7,207 bases of DNA from Taibaiella sp. (GCA_019454705.1 JACFNS010000125.1:1-7207), one strand, 5' to 3'; shown: positions 1 to 7,207, numbered from the stretch's first letter. The notes: generated by a model not told the origin, from the letters alone. Numbers and translations are program-made.

Positions 1-2660
1 AAACATTAAAAAACTACATAGGACAGGTTTATTACGATACCCATACGCCTAATGTTATATTGCGCAACCTGTTTGAAAATCCGGGTTGGTACACTTCTTA
101 CACTCCCTACCAGGCTGAAATATCGCAGGGAAGGCTGGAGAGCCTGCTGAACTACCAGACAATGGTGAGCGACCTGACGGGCCTGCCACTGGCCAACGCA
201 TCGCTGCTGGATGAGGGTACTGCTGCTGCTGAAGCAATGAGCATGTTCTTCAGCGCGCTGAACAAAGACCATGATAACCCCGAGCGCAACAAATTCTTTG
301 TTGATGAGGAAACCTTCCCGCAGACAAAAGACCTGGTTATCACACGCGCCACTCCACTGAATATAGAAGTGGTATTCGGCGATTTCAAAACCGCTGATAT
401 TGACAGCAACTACTTTGGTGCGCTGGTACAATATCCTAATGACAAAGGCGCGATAGTTGACTACCGCAATTTCATACAAAAAGTGCATGCCGCCGGCGCA
501 TATGTGGCTATGGCTACCGACCTGTTGGCACTTACCCTGCTTACTTCTCCCGGCGAGCTAGGTGCTGATGTTGCCCTGGGTTCTGCACAGCGTTTCGGTG
601 TTCCCCTGGGTTTCGGTGGTCCGCACGCCGCTTTCATGGCTTCATCCGACGATTTCAAGCGCCAGATGCCCGGCCGTATTATAGGCGTCAGCATCGATGC
701 GCAAGGCAACCGTGCATTGCGCATGGCATTGCAAACGCGCGAGCAACACATCAAGCGCGAGCGTGCTACATCTAATATATGTACTGCACAGGCCTTATTA
801 GCAAATATGGCTGCCATGTACGCTGTTTACCACGGCCCCGACGGGTTGAAAGACATTGCCAAGCGCATCTCCGTACTGGCAAGCACATTAGCGCAGGAGC
901 TGAAAGCAGCAGGTTATTCTGTATATTCTGAAACTTTCTTCGATACTATTGTGGTGAACGTACCACAGGCCGATGTTATCAGGGCACGTGCAGAAATAGC
1001 CGGTATCAACTTCAGGTACTTCGCTGACAATAATAAGATAATAGCTATATCGCTGGACGAAACTACAACTACTGCGGATATCGCCGACATTATCAACGTA
1101 TTTATGAACAACGAAGACGCAGTGTCTTTCGATATTCATGCCGACCTGGCGCTGATGAACATTCCTACTGCGCTTACTCGTACTTCATCATACCTCACGC
1201 ACCCGGTGTTCAACAGCCATCATAGCGAAACGCAGATGATGCGTTATATGAAGATGCTGGAGAACAAAGACCTGGCGCTGAACACCAGTATGATATCACT
1301 GGGTAGCTGCACGATGAAGCTGAACGCTGCCGCGCAGATGATACCGCTCAGTTGGTCGCACTGGAGCAAGATGCATCCCTTTGTTCCACGCGAGCAGGCA
1401 GAAGGTTATATGAGGATAGTAAAGGAACTATCTGAATACCTCTGCGAAATCACGAAGTTCGATGCTTGCAGCCTGCAGCCCAACAGTGGTGCGCAGGGCG
1501 AGTACGCCGGTCTGCTGGCTATACGTGGCTACCACGAGAGCCGTGGCAACAAACACCGCAACGTGATGCTGATACCTATTTCAGCACACGGTACCAATCC
1601 CGCTTCCGCTGTAATGGTGGGTTACAAAGTGGTAGTGGTAAAAGCGCTGGAAAACGGATATATAGATGTAGAAGACCTGAAAGCGAAAGCTGCTCAACAC
1701 GCAGATAACCTGGCGGGTATCATGGTTACATATCCATCTACCTACGGTGTGTACGAAGAAACAATCAAACAAATAACTGACATCGTGCACGAGCACGGCG
1801 GACAGGTATATATGGATGGCGCTAACATGAACGCACAGGTGGGCTTAACAGCCCCCGGCCTTATAGGTGCTGATGTTTGCCACCTCAACCTGCACAAAAC
1901 ATTTGCTATACCGCACGGTGGTGGCGGCCCCGGCATGGGTCCTATTTGCGTACGCGAGCACCTGGCACCATTCCTGCCCGGCCACGTATTCAGCAGCCAC
2001 GGGCAGCCCGGCCATGCTGTATCATCAGCACCGTTTGGTTCTGCCAGCATACTACTCATATCTTATGCATACATCCGCCTGCTGGGTGCGCAAGGTGTAA
2101 AAGATTCCAGCATCTACGCGATACTGAACGCTAACTACATGCGTGCACGCCTGAAAGATCAGTACGAAATACTGTACACCGGCAGTGGCGGCACATGCGC
2201 ACACGAGTTCATCGTCGACCTGCGTCCGTTTAAGAAGACAGCGGAGATAGAAGCGGAGGACGTGGCTAAGAGGTTGATGGACTATGGCTTCCACGCTCCT
2301 ACTATGAGCTTCCCTGTACCGGGCACTATTATGATAGAGCCTACTGAGAGTGAAGACAAGGCCGAGCTCGACCGTTTCTGCGATGCCATGTTGCAGATAC
2401 GCGAAGAGATACGCGCCATAGAAGATGGTAAGGCTGACAAGAAAGATAACCCGCTGAAGAATGCGCCCCATACGCAGTTTGTAATTACTGCCAACGAGTG
2501 GAACCACGCGTACGGCAGGGAAGAAGCAGCTTATCCGCTGGACTGGGTTAGGAACAACAAGTTCTGGCCAAGTGTAGCAAGGGTGAACAACACCCACGGC
2601 GACAGGAACCTCATATGTACCTGCGAGCCGGTTTCATCCTACATGGAAGCTGAAGCATAA
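1..2660 (+). CDS. gcvP: Glycine dehydrogenase (decarboxylating), glycine cleavage system P-protein; 5' end cut by window edge
   Basis: P-protein uses pyridoxal phosphate (PLP) to decarboxylate glycine and passes the aminomethyl group to the lipoyl arm of H-protein; it is cytosolic. The frame is open from base 3, and 885 residues are visible. The usual length is about 950-970, so roughly 80 N-terminal residues lie outside. The first visible residues ([15 protein letters not shown], then [18 protein letters not shown]) are already internal family sequence, so the in-frame TTG at 60 is not the start. Other family blocks, numbered from base 3, are [10 protein letters not shown] (about 432-441), [17 protein letters not shown] and [10 protein letters not shown]. 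The PLP lysine is in HLNLHKTF (K632, codon 1896-1898), followed by the glycine-rich [11 protein letters not shown]. The end, [11 protein letters not shown], is also typical. This is the single-chain form with both GcvPA-like and GcvPB-like halves. I see no frameshift. G+C is high (36/60 in 1981-2040). It is followed at once by a terminator, so it ends its transcript. Confidence 0.97.
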   Translation, partial: TLKNYIGQVYYDTHTPNVILRNLFENPGWYTSYTPYQAEISQGRLESLLNYQTMVSDLTGLPLANASLLDEGTAAAEAMSMFFSALNKDHDNPERNKFFVDEETFPQTKDLVITRATPLNIEVVFGDFKTADIDSNYFGALVQYPNDKGAIVDYRNFIQKVHAAGAYVAMATDLLALTLLTSPGELGADVALGSAQRFGVPLGFGGPHAAFMASSDDFKRQMPGRIIGVSIDAQGNRALRMALQTREQHIKRERATSNICTAQALLANMAAMYAVYHGPDGLKDIAKRISVLASTLAQELKAAGYSVYSETFFDTIVVNVPQADVIRARAEIAGINFRYFADNNKIIAISLDETTTTADIADIINVFMNNEDAVSFDIHADLALMNIPTALTRTSSYLTHPVFNSHHSETQMMRYMKMLENKDLALNTSMISLGSCTMKLNAAAQMIPLSWSHWSKMHPFVPREQAEGYMRIVKELSEYLCEITKFDACSLQPNSGAQGEYAGLLAIRGYHESRGNKHRNVMLIPISAHGTNPASAVMVGYKVVVVKALENGYIDVEDLKAKAAQHADNLAGIMVTYPSTYGVYEETIKQITDIVHEHGGQVYMDGANMNAQVGLTAPGLIGADVCHLNLHKTFAIPHGGGGPGMGPICVREHLAPFLPGHVFSSHGQPGHAVSSAPFGSASILLISYAYIRLLGAQGVKDSSIYAILNANYMRARLKDQYEILYTGSGGTCAHEFIVDLRPFKKTAEIEAEDVAKRLMDYGFHAPTMSFPVPGTIMIEPTESEDKAELDRFCDAMLQIREEIRAIEDGKADKKDNPLKNAPHTQFVITANEWNHAYGREEAAYPLDWVRNNKFWPSVARVNNTHGDRNLICTCEPVSSYMEAEA

Positions 2661-2666
2661 AAAACT

Positions 2667-2695
2667 AAAACGCCCCTCAATCGAGGGGCGTTTTT
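2667..2695 (+). terminator. Intrinsic terminator of gcvP
   Basis: An 8-bp perfect G+C-rich stem, CGCCCCTC (2671-2678) and GAGGGGCG (2683-2690), closes a 4-base AATC loop. It is extended to 12 bp by AAAA (2667-2670) pairing with TTTT (2691-2694), and a T-run follows at 2691-2695. It begins 7 bases after the gcvP stop. The flanking A and T runs make it potentially active on both strands, but no minus-strand gene ends here. Confidence 0.93.
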
Positions 2696-2696
2696 C

Positions 2697-2743
2697 TTGC
2701 ACATTAAGGTAGCAGGTATTATTTTTCCGCTACCAAATACCTG
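2697..2743 (+). promoter_or_regulatory. Candidate promoter/operator or 5' leader structure of the secreted-protein gene
   Basis: TTG (2697-2699), a 20-base spacer and TATTTTTC (2720-2727) resemble the Bacteroidota -33/-7 elements (TTTG and TAnnTTTG), with the final G of the -7 box replaced by C. Overlaid on this is a dyad of four words: GGTA at 2708-2711 and 2715-2718, TACC at 2731-2734 and 2738-2741, all symmetric about 2724.5. Alternative exact pairings use the same bases: GGTAGC (2708-2713) with GCTACC (2729-2734), and CAGGTATT (2713-2720) with AATACCTG (2736-2743). The right arm ends 3 bases before the ATG at 2747. If transcription starts near 2734 the dyad is DNA-level (operator-like); if it starts further upstream, it could fold in the leader. 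The symmetry is directly visible; its function is inferred. Confidence 0.35.
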
Positions 2744-2746
2744 ATA

Positions 2747-4381
2747 ATGAAGATATATAACCTAATCCTGTTAATCCTGCTTATTGTTTCCCTATCAGTT
2801 CGGGCAAATAATTCTCAACTAAGTGAAAAGATTGACATCCCCCAAACGGGTTGGGATAAAGTGCTGCAAATGTCTAACGGCAATACATTTCTCTTCCACT
2901 TTGAAGCACGTAAACCCATAGTGGTTAAGGTGTTCAATCCTGAAAGGAAGGAAATTAACAGCCACAGGTTTATTGGCGAATTGGTAGATGTTGTTGCTCT
3001 TGAAAACTCTGAATTGCACGGTATATATGAAATTAATGGCGAAGCTGTAATATTCATTAGCCAGGCAATTACAAACAGGAACACATTAGTAGCGCTAAGG
3101 TTCAATGGGGAGAATGGCAAACTCGTTAAAGAACATCAACTGGTAGCATCCCCTAGTTTTCAGAGAAAGAATGATTTTAGCCTGGTAAAGAATAATGTAA
3201 CCGGTGGTTATGCTGTGTTTTGCATGAAAAACCTGGTTGTAAACCCCAATGAAACACTCAACCTACTCATATTTGACGAAAAACATAATTTGGTGAGGGA
3301 TATACCCGTCACTGTAAAGACAAAAGACTACGACTACACCCAGCATGTAAGTACTACTATCGGTGACGATGGCTCAATCGTTGTGTTGCTGGACTGCAAA
3401 AAAATTGTGCATTACCCCGATGATAATGACCACTATATTACGGTATGTTATGTTGCCCCCGGAGATTCTGTGTTTTCAAACGCTATGACAAAACTGCCCA
3501 AACAGCTGGGGCCTTTATATGGTGTTTATACCTACAATGAATTCAGTAGTAAATTGAACGTGTTCCTTGTTAATGCTACAACTGTTTTACGCAATCATGG
3601 TCTGCAAACTTTGCGCGAGATTGTCTACACTCCATTCATGCTCTATTATAATAAATACAACCTGGGCGATATGAAATACAACCCCATTCAACATGCAAGA
3701 GCAAATAAAATGTTACAGGAGGCTACTGATACAATGCATCATACAGAGCCGGTGCCAATGCGGGTTTATACCAACGGTTTTGGTATAAACACTGTAATAT
3801 CCGAAGAAAATTTTATGGGTGTGAAGTTCTCCAATGGCAATACCGTCGCCTCATGCATCGGAAATATTGTAGTGACTAAGCTGGGCGAAGACGGGCGTGA
3901 AATATGGTCTGAGATTTTGCCTAAAAGGCAGTTCCTCCTCAATACTCTTTCTGTCGATGAACTTCAACTGCGGGGGCAGAAGACTTACATGTTCAGGAGG
4001 AGAGATCCGATATCTGATTGGCTATACCAGTTTGCCTCTTTTTATTCTTTTACTACACCCAAAGGGGATTGCTATGTCATATACAATGATATGAGGTCAA
4101 ACTTTGACCATGCACTGACTGATGCGCCTTACCCTATGTCAAGCTATACGGATAATACGCACCTCACAAACGCCAGCGCTATTTGTTATAAAGTAACTCC
4201 CAGGCGAGAGTCGTCAAAGCAATACCTCCTGGATGGTATCAACACCTCAATATTACCGGGCTCCGTTATGGTAGAAAGTGGGGACTATAATATTAAAAAC
4301 AATACCTACGCCAGCCTCTTTGTAGTAATGGAGAATGGCGAAAATATGCTGAAACTGGGTTGGGTAAAAATGGACAATTAA
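2747..4381 (+). CDS. Secreted beta-rich protein of unknown function
   Basis: I do not recognise a family for this 544-residue protein. It begins with a signal peptide: short basic MKIYN, a hydrophobic core LILLILLIVSL, and a likely signal peptidase I cut after VRA (residue 20, before NNSQ). There is no cysteine near the cut, so it is not a lipoprotein. No other membrane segment is obvious. The mature part alternates short hydrophobic strands with polar turns such as NGENGK, GDDGS and GEDGRE, suggesting beta-propeller-like blades. Two stretches resemble each other: SNGNT at 43-47 followed by IVVKVFNPERKEI, and SNGNT at 362-366 followed by IVVTKLGEDGREI. I see no catalytic motif and no obvious C-terminal sorting domain. 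The ATG at 2747 is chosen because the signal peptide begins there; no Shine-Dalgarno is seen, as usual in this phylum. G+C is visibly lower than in gcvP (19/60 in 3001-3060). It stands alone between the gcvP terminator and convergent obg. The CDS is secure; its function is unknown. Confidence 0.88.
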   Translation: MKIYNLILLILLIVSLSVRANNSQLSEKIDIPQTGWDKVLQMSNGNTFLFHFEARKPIVVKVFNPERKEINSHRFIGELVDVVALENSELHGIYEINGEAVIFISQAITNRNTLVALRFNGENGKLVKEHQLVASPSFQRKNDFSLVKNNVTGGYAVFCMKNLVVNPNETLNLLIFDEKHNLVRDIPVTVKTKDYDYTQHVSTTIGDDGSIVVLLDCKKIVHYPDDNDHYITVCYVAPGDSVFSNAMTKLPKQLGPLYGVYTYNEFSSKLNVFLVNATTVLRNHGLQTLREIVYTPFMLYYNKYNLGDMKYNPIQHARANKMLQEATDTMHHTEPVPMRVYTNGFGINTVISEENFMGVKFSNGNTVASCIGNIVVTKLGEDGREIWSEILPKRQFLLNTLSVDELQLRGQKTYMFRRRDPISDWLYQFASFYSFTTPKGDCYVIYNDMRSNFDHALTDAPYPMSSYTDNTHLTNASAICYKVTPRRESSKQYLLDGINTSILPGSVMVESGDYNIKNNTYASLFVVMENGENMLKLGWVKMDN

Positions 4382-4384
4382 CTA

Positions 4385-5386
4385 CTACTCCTCATCTTCA
4401 ATCAACGCATTCCAAAGCATATCTTTCAATTCGGTGATGCCCTGGTTGGCTACCGATGATATGAAGATATGGGGGATGTCTGAGGGCAATGTAGCTGCAA
4501 TAGCTTCTTTCAGTTCATCATCCAGCATATCGCTCTTGCTGATGGCAATAATGCGGCGCTTGTTCAACAGCTCGGGGTTGAACTGGTCCAGCTCGTTCAG
4601 CAGTATATCGTATTCCTTTTTATGGTCATTGCTGTCCGCCGGTATCAGGAAGAGTAGGGCTGCATTCCTTTCTATATGCCTTAAGAAACGGTGTCCTAAT
4701 CCTTTGCCTTCGGCTGCACCTTCAATAATACCCGGCAGGTCGGCCACGCAAAAAGAGCGGTTATCCCTGTAAGGCACCATACCCAGCTGGGGCGTAAGCG
4801 TTGTAAACGCATAGTCTGCTATCTTAGGTTTGGCTGCGCTGATGGTGGACAGCAAGGTAGATTTACCTGCATTGGGAAAACCTACGAGGCCCACATCAGC
4901 CAGTATTTTCAGTTCCAGCAGCTTCCATCCTTCTGTACCCTGTTCACCCGGCTGTGCATATTCAGGTGCCTGGTTGGTAGGTGTGGCAAAGTTGCTGTTA
5001 CCCAGTCCGCCACGGCCGCCGCGCATCCAAATAACCTCTTGTCCGTCTTCCAGTATCTCTACTTCCGTTTCGCCCGTTTCCTCGTCTTTACCAATGGTAC
5101 CCAGGGGAACTTCTATAATTACATCTTCTCCCTCCCGGCCGGTGCAATTGTTCTTGCTGCCGTTTTCACCATCCTGCGCCAGTATATTTTTGCGGTAACG
5201 CAGGTGCAGCAATGTCCATAGCTGCCTGTTGCCACGCAATATGATATGCCCCCCACGTCCGCCATCGCCACCATCAGGCCCTGCCATGGGGTTGAACTTG
5301 GTACGCGCGAAATGTGAACTGCCCGCTCCTCCTTTGCCCGAGCGGCAAAAGACACGGATATAATCAACGAAGTTTCCTTTTTCCAC
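4385..5386 (-). CDS. obg: Obg-family GTPase (ObgE/CgtA)
   Basis: Obg is an essential GTP-binding protein that associates with the 50S subunit and acts in late ribosome assembly and stress signalling. The 333 residues start with the glycine-rich Obg fold (about 6-160), including [17 protein letters not shown] (31-47) and [10 protein letters not shown] (121-130). The GTPase domain follows: G1 GFPNAGKS (169-176), switch I region YAFTTL (192-197), G3 DLPG (216-219), G4 SKSD (283-286), G5 near ISS (309-311). Switch I has Ala where YPFTTL is more usual. The protein ends soon after the G domain in an acidic IEDEE, without the extra C-terminal domain of Bacillus Obg; short forms of about 330 residues are common in Bacteroidota. 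The start is GTG at 5386, supported by the family-like N-terminus [16 protein letters not shown]. That GTG shares its first base with the adk stop (TAGTG), indicating translational coupling. Its stop lies 3 bp from the convergent secreted-protein gene. Confidence 0.97.
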   Translation of the reverse strand: MEKGNFVDYIRVFCRSGKGGAGSSHFARTKFNPMAGPDGGDGGRGGHIILRGNRQLWTLLHLRYRKNILAQDGENGSKNNCTGREGEDVIIEVPLGTIGKDEETGETEVEILEDGQEVIWMRGGRGGLGNSNFATPTNQAPEYAQPGEQGTEGWKLLELKILADVGLVGFPNAGKSTLLSTISAAKPKIADYAFTTLTPQLGMVPYRDNRSFCVADLPGIIEGAAEGKGLGHRFLRHIERNAALLFLIPADSNDHKKEYDILLNELDQFNPELLNKRRIIAISKSDMLDDELKEAIAATLPSDIPHIFISSVANQGITELKDMLWNALIEDEE

Positions 5387-5967
5387 TATGCGGGTTGCAG
5401 ATATTTATCTATTTCCTGTGTAATCAGTTTGAATGTGGCAGCTATATCGCCATCGCCTTTCAACCTTACTAATTTGCCGAAAGCATCGTAGTGATTGGCA
5501 ACTACTGAAGTTTTAGCATGGTATTCTTTAATGCGCTTGGTTATAACCTCTTCAGTATCATCGCTGCGGCCCGATGTCTGTCCGCGGCCCAGCAGGCGTT
5601 TTACCAGTTCTTCCTCCGGCACCTCCAGCGACAAAACCAGTTCAATAGAAGTTTCCTTAAACTCCAGCAGTTTATCCAGTGCCTCCGCCTGCTCTTTTGT
5701 GCGTGGGAAACCATCGAAGATAAATCCCCTCGCCTCAGGCATGTCATCTATCTTGCTGCTGATCATGCCTATTACTACTTCGTCAGGCACCAGCAATCCC
5801 TGGTCCATATATTTCCGGGCTTCCACACCCAATGCGGTTTGGCGGCTTACTTCATCGCGCAATAAATCGCCTGTTGAAATGTGTGCCAGTTTATAGGTAT
5901 TTACGATATTCTGAGACTGTGTACCCTTACCGCTACCCGGGGGGCCAAATAAAATCAGGTTAAACAT
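5386..5967 (-). CDS. adk: Adenylate kinase, short form
   Basis: Adenylate kinase interconverts ATP + AMP and 2 ADP in the cytosol, balancing the adenylate pool. The 193 residues carry the P-loop GPPGSGKGT (8-16), the AMP-binding STGDLLR (31-37), DGFPRT (85-90), and the LID-side arginines and acidic pair in [11 protein letters not shown] (127-137), with R145 in the following helix. The LID is the short type: the four-cysteine zinc-binding insert of long bacterial forms is absent, which explains the length below about 215. The ATG at 5967 places the P-loop at the normal distance from the N-terminus. The last codon leads into TAG, whose G is the first base of the obg GTG start, so the two are cotranscribed and probably coupled. 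Upstream is a 181-bp gap with inverted repeats and promoter-like boxes, so adk may have its own promoter rather than only reading through from rluE. Confidence 0.97.
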   Translation of the reverse strand: MFNLILFGPPGSGKGTQSQNIVNTYKLAHISTGDLLRDEVSRQTALGVEARKYMDQGLLVPDEVVIGMISSKIDDMPEARGFIFDGFPRTKEQAEALDKLLEFKETSIELVLSLEVPEEELVKRLLGRGQTSGRSDDTEEVITKRIKEYHAKTSVVANHYDAFGKLVRLKGDGDIAATFKLITQEIDKYLQPA

Positions 5968-5975
5968 ATACTATC

Positions 5976-6004
5976 CAAAAATAATTTTAAACATTGCAAA
6001 AATA
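5976..6004 (-). promoter_or_regulatory. Candidate promoter boxes upstream of adk
   Basis: On the minus strand, TATTTTTG occurs twice, at 6004-5997 and 5983-5976, each matching the Bacteroidota -7 consensus TAnnTTTG. The upstream copy would start transcription about 20 bases before the adk ATG. The other lies almost on the start codon. I do not see a good TTTG -33 element at the proper distance from either, and the region is A+T-rich, so this is tentative. Confidence 0.28.
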
Positions 6005-6039
6005 AGCTTCCTGCACCATAAGCAGCTATAAGACTTCAT

Positions 6040-6149
6040 TAATAAACAAAATAACGATGGGAGAGTAAGATTGTTTATTATGTTTTAAGTAAGCAGAAAC
6101 AACATCCTGTCCACTGCTAATCAGTGGTAAACATAATAAACTAAATCTT
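6040..6149 (-). repeat. Nested inverted repeats between rluE and adk; possible RNA switch or 3'-end structure
   Basis: GTTTATTATGTTT (6073-6085) is the exact reverse complement of AAACATAATAAAC (6129-6141). The stem continues outward with AAGATT (6067-6072) against AATCTT (6144-6149), leaving a TA bulge at 6142-6143: 19 bp in all, its base touching the rluE stop codon. Inside is a perfect small hairpin, CCACTG (6111-6116), loop CTAAT, CAGTGG (6122-6127). TAATAAACAA (6040-6049) is also the exact reverse complement of TTGTTTATTA (6071-6080), so the middle arm can pair with either flank. No U-run follows on the minus strand, so it is not a standard terminator. The pairing is directly visible; the role is unknown. 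Confidence 0.6.
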
Positions 6150-6742
6150 CATTTCGCAGCTGTAAACATTTTTTTAATCTCCGCCCCATACTCCCTGTAT
6201 TCACCTGGTTGCATATTATCAAGCGTCAGTTTACCAATAGCGTACCTGATGAGCCTGAGGGTAGGGAAGCCCGCAGCCGCTGTCATTTTTCTCACCTGCC
6301 TGTTTTTCCCTTCGGTCAACGTAAGCGCTATCCATGAAGTGGGTATGTTAGCCCTGTACCTCACGGGCGGAACGCGTGGCGGAACCTTAGCGTCAACACT
6401 TATCTTTTCAGCACGGGCAGGCAATGTTTTGTATTCCTTACCATTTACGTTGATGGCAACTCCCTGTTCCAGTTTCTTAATTGCTTCGCTGGTGATATCA
6501 CCATCTACCTGCACCCAATATGTTCTGCTATGTGCAAATTTGGGTTCTGTCAATTGATGGTTTAAGATCTTGTCATTAGTAAGCAACAGCAAACCTTCGC
6601 TGTCATAATCCAACCTGCCCACAGGATACACATCCTTTGGTAAACCTTGCAGGTAATCCGCCAATGTTTCTTTATCACCTTCAGGAGAAAACTGGCACAG
6701 CACTCTGTATGGTTTATGAAACGCTATATACCGGAACGACAT
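6149..6742 (-). CDS. rluE: RluE-type 23S rRNA pseudouridine synthase (RsuA/RluB/E/F family)
   Basis: The family isomerises specific uridines in rRNA to pseudouridine; E. coli RluE modifies U2457 of 23S rRNA. The 197-residue protein begins FRYIAFHKPYRVLCQFSP, the usual opening of the catalytic domain, with no N-terminal S4 RNA-binding domain, as in RluE and unlike RsuA, RluB and RluF. The catalytic aspartate is D45 in GRLDYDSEGLLLLTND (42-57). Later blocks are PPVRYRANIPTSW (124-136), EGKNRQVRKM (144-153), and FPTLRLIRYAIG (159-170), all close to RluE. The ATG at 6742 gives the expected N-terminus. The specific target is inferred from similarity to RluE rather than shown. It lies on the same strand as adk, 181 bp upstream of it. 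A terminator-like hairpin in the upstream gap suggests it is separate from the BatC-like gene. Confidence 0.93.
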   Translation of the reverse strand: MSFRYIAFHKPYRVLCQFSPEGDKETLADYLQGLPKDVYPVGRLDYDSEGLLLLTNDKILNHQLTEPKFAHSRTYWVQVDGDITSEAIKKLEQGVAINVNGKEYKTLPARAEKISVDAKVPPRVPPVRYRANIPTSWIALTLTEGKNRQVRKMTAAAGFPTLRLIRYAIGKLTLDNMQPGEYREYGAEIKKMFTAAK

Positions 6743-6977
6743 GAACGGGAAATTACAAATTGTGCAGTTTCTTAAAAGAAAGAGTCCGGCAGTTTTTTAT
6801 TTCCGCCGGACTATTAGGATGGGTTAGTAAGCACAATCCTATCACAATATTAAAAAGAATTTCTTCTACTAAAAAAAATAATTAAAAGTTTTTTTTGAAA
6901 TCTTTCAACAGGATGTGAATAAGTTGTTGGCAAACCAGTTGCTTTCCAGACAAAATTAAATACGCATTTCAGAAATT
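6743..6977. other. Intergenic region between the BatC-like gene and rluE
   Basis: These 235 bp hold no ORF that I can support. They contain the terminator-like hairpin at 6783-6812, a 6-bp inverted repeat TAGGAT (6815-6820) and ATCCTA (6836-6841), and a very A+T-rich stretch at about 6841-6905 with A8 (6871-6878) facing T8 (6889-6896). On the minus strand TAATTTTG (6958-6951) fits the TAnnTTTG promoter element and could serve rluE, but a start there would place the terminator-like hairpin within the leader. Confidence 0.5.
6774..6812 (-). terminator. Probable intrinsic terminator downstream of the BatC-like gene
   Basis: AGTCCGGC (6783-6790) and GCCGGACT (6805-6812) form a perfect 8-bp G+C-rich stem around a 14-base A+T-rich loop. 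On the minus strand it is followed by a U-rich tract, CUUUCUUUU (6782-6774). On the plus strand the sequence after the stem is not T-rich, so orientation is toward rluE. It lies 165 bp past the BatC-like stop and about 40 bp before the rluE ATG. It could instead be an attenuator or leader structure for rluE. Confidence 0.6.
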
Positions 6978-7207
6978 TTACCAGTCTTTTTCTACTTTAA
7001 CAGGCACTGCCTTTCCTTGTTTCAATTTATCCTGCAGTTTCTTTTCCTCCTGTTGCAATGCGTTGAGCAGTTGCTCAGCCTGTTGCTCAGAAAGCTTGCT
7101 GGGCTGTGGTTGCGGGCGTTTATCTTTTTCTTGGTGGTGTTGTTTTTTATAAGGTTGGTGTTTTTGTTTGTTTTTGTTCTGTTGGGTGGTTTGTTTTTTG
7201 TTGTGGG
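6978..7207 (-). CDS. C-terminal fragment of a BatC-like tetratricopeptide protein (Bat aerotolerance-type cluster)
   Basis: A minus-strand frame is open from the right edge to TAA at 6980-6978, giving 76 residues. The edge-proximal half is a low-complexity Lys/Gln/Asn/His linker (HNKKQTTQQNKNK and similar). Then comes PQPQPSKLSEQQAEQLLNAL, a Gln/Glu/Lys-rich helix (QQEEKKLQDKLKQGK), and the end VKVEKDW. A Lys/Gln-rich linker, a short SK(L/M)S..QAEQLL helix and a terminal EKDW are what I recall for the tail of Bacteroidota BatC proteins, which carry TPR repeats and sit with the VWA-domain BatA/BatB and with BatD in the membrane-associated Bat cluster. The TPR part is outside the window, so the family call rests on this tail alone. 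A probable terminator lies downstream, so this may be the last gene of its transcript. Confidence 0.68.
   Translation of the reverse strand, partial: HNKKQTTQQNKNKQKHQPYKKQHHQEKDKRPQPQPSKLSEQQAEQLLNALQQEEKKLQDKLKQGKAVPVKVEKDW

Noticed and set aside
60..62. In-frame TTG as the start of the first gene
   Set aside because: The reading frame continues upstream to the window edge with residues matching internal GcvP sequence ([15 protein letters not shown]), so the gene is simply cut by the window.
2052..2597. Long minus-strand open frame of 181 codons inside gcvP
   Set aside because: It lies wholly opposite a strongly conserved gene, its product shows no recognisable domain, and it is explained by the codon pattern of gcvP.
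2667..2695. gcvP terminator hairpin as an operator for the next gene
   Set aside because: G+C-rich stem, tetraloop and T-run directly after a stop codon are fully explained by intrinsic termination.
4434..5198. Plus-strand open frames opposite obg (4434-4772, 4830-5198)
   Set aside because: Serine- and proline-rich translations without domain character, shadowing conserved Obg sequence on the other strand.
6067..6149. Inverted repeat as a proven small transposable element
   Set aside because: The terminal repeats are good, but I see no direct target-site duplication at the ends and no second copy in the window, so it is kept only as a possibility.
6100..6916. Shared 9-base word ACATCCTGT (6102-6110) and its reverse complement ACAGGATGT (6908-6916)
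   Set aside because: Short match with no matching context around it; most likely chance.
6914..6922. DnaA-box-like TTATTCACA on the minus strand near an A+T-rich patch, hinting at an origin
   Set aside because: Only one such 9-mer is seen and no cluster of boxes; a single match is expected by chance.

Overview
The window looks like ordinary chromosome from a Bacteroidota bacterium, most likely Chitinophagaceae or a close relative. The clues are Obg, Adk and BatC-like protein types typical of that phylum, no Shine-Dalgarno sequences at the starts, and intergenic boxes resembling the TAnnTTTG promoter element. No mobile element, CRISPR array, tRNA or rRNA is visible, and I did not find a convincing new multi-gene system.

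Layout. Positions 1-2660 (+) hold most of gcvP, the P-protein of the glycine cleavage system, cut at its N-terminus by the window edge and closed by a strong intrinsic terminator (2667-2695). Positions 2747-4381 (+) hold a secreted, beta-rich protein of unknown function. It has visibly lower G+C than gcvP and is preceded by an unusual symmetric array of GGTA/TACC words. It ends 3 bp from the oppositely oriented obg. Reading leftward on the minus strand from the right edge come the C-terminal end of a BatC-like TPR protein (6978-7207), an intrinsic terminator (6783-6812), an RluE-type 23S rRNA pseudouridine synthase (6149-6742), a 181-bp gap containing a long nested inverted repeat (6040-6149), adenylate kinase (5386-5967) and the Obg GTPase (4385-5386). 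adk and obg overlap by one base (TAGTG) and must form one transcription unit.

Functional picture. The minus-strand block is housekeeping: rRNA modification, adenine nucleotide balance, and an Obg GTPase that works on the 50S ribosome. gcvP is central one-carbon metabolism. The two least explained items are non-coding: the GGTA/TACC dyad just before the secreted-protein gene, and the competing inverted repeats between rluE and adk. The secreted protein itself is unrecognised.
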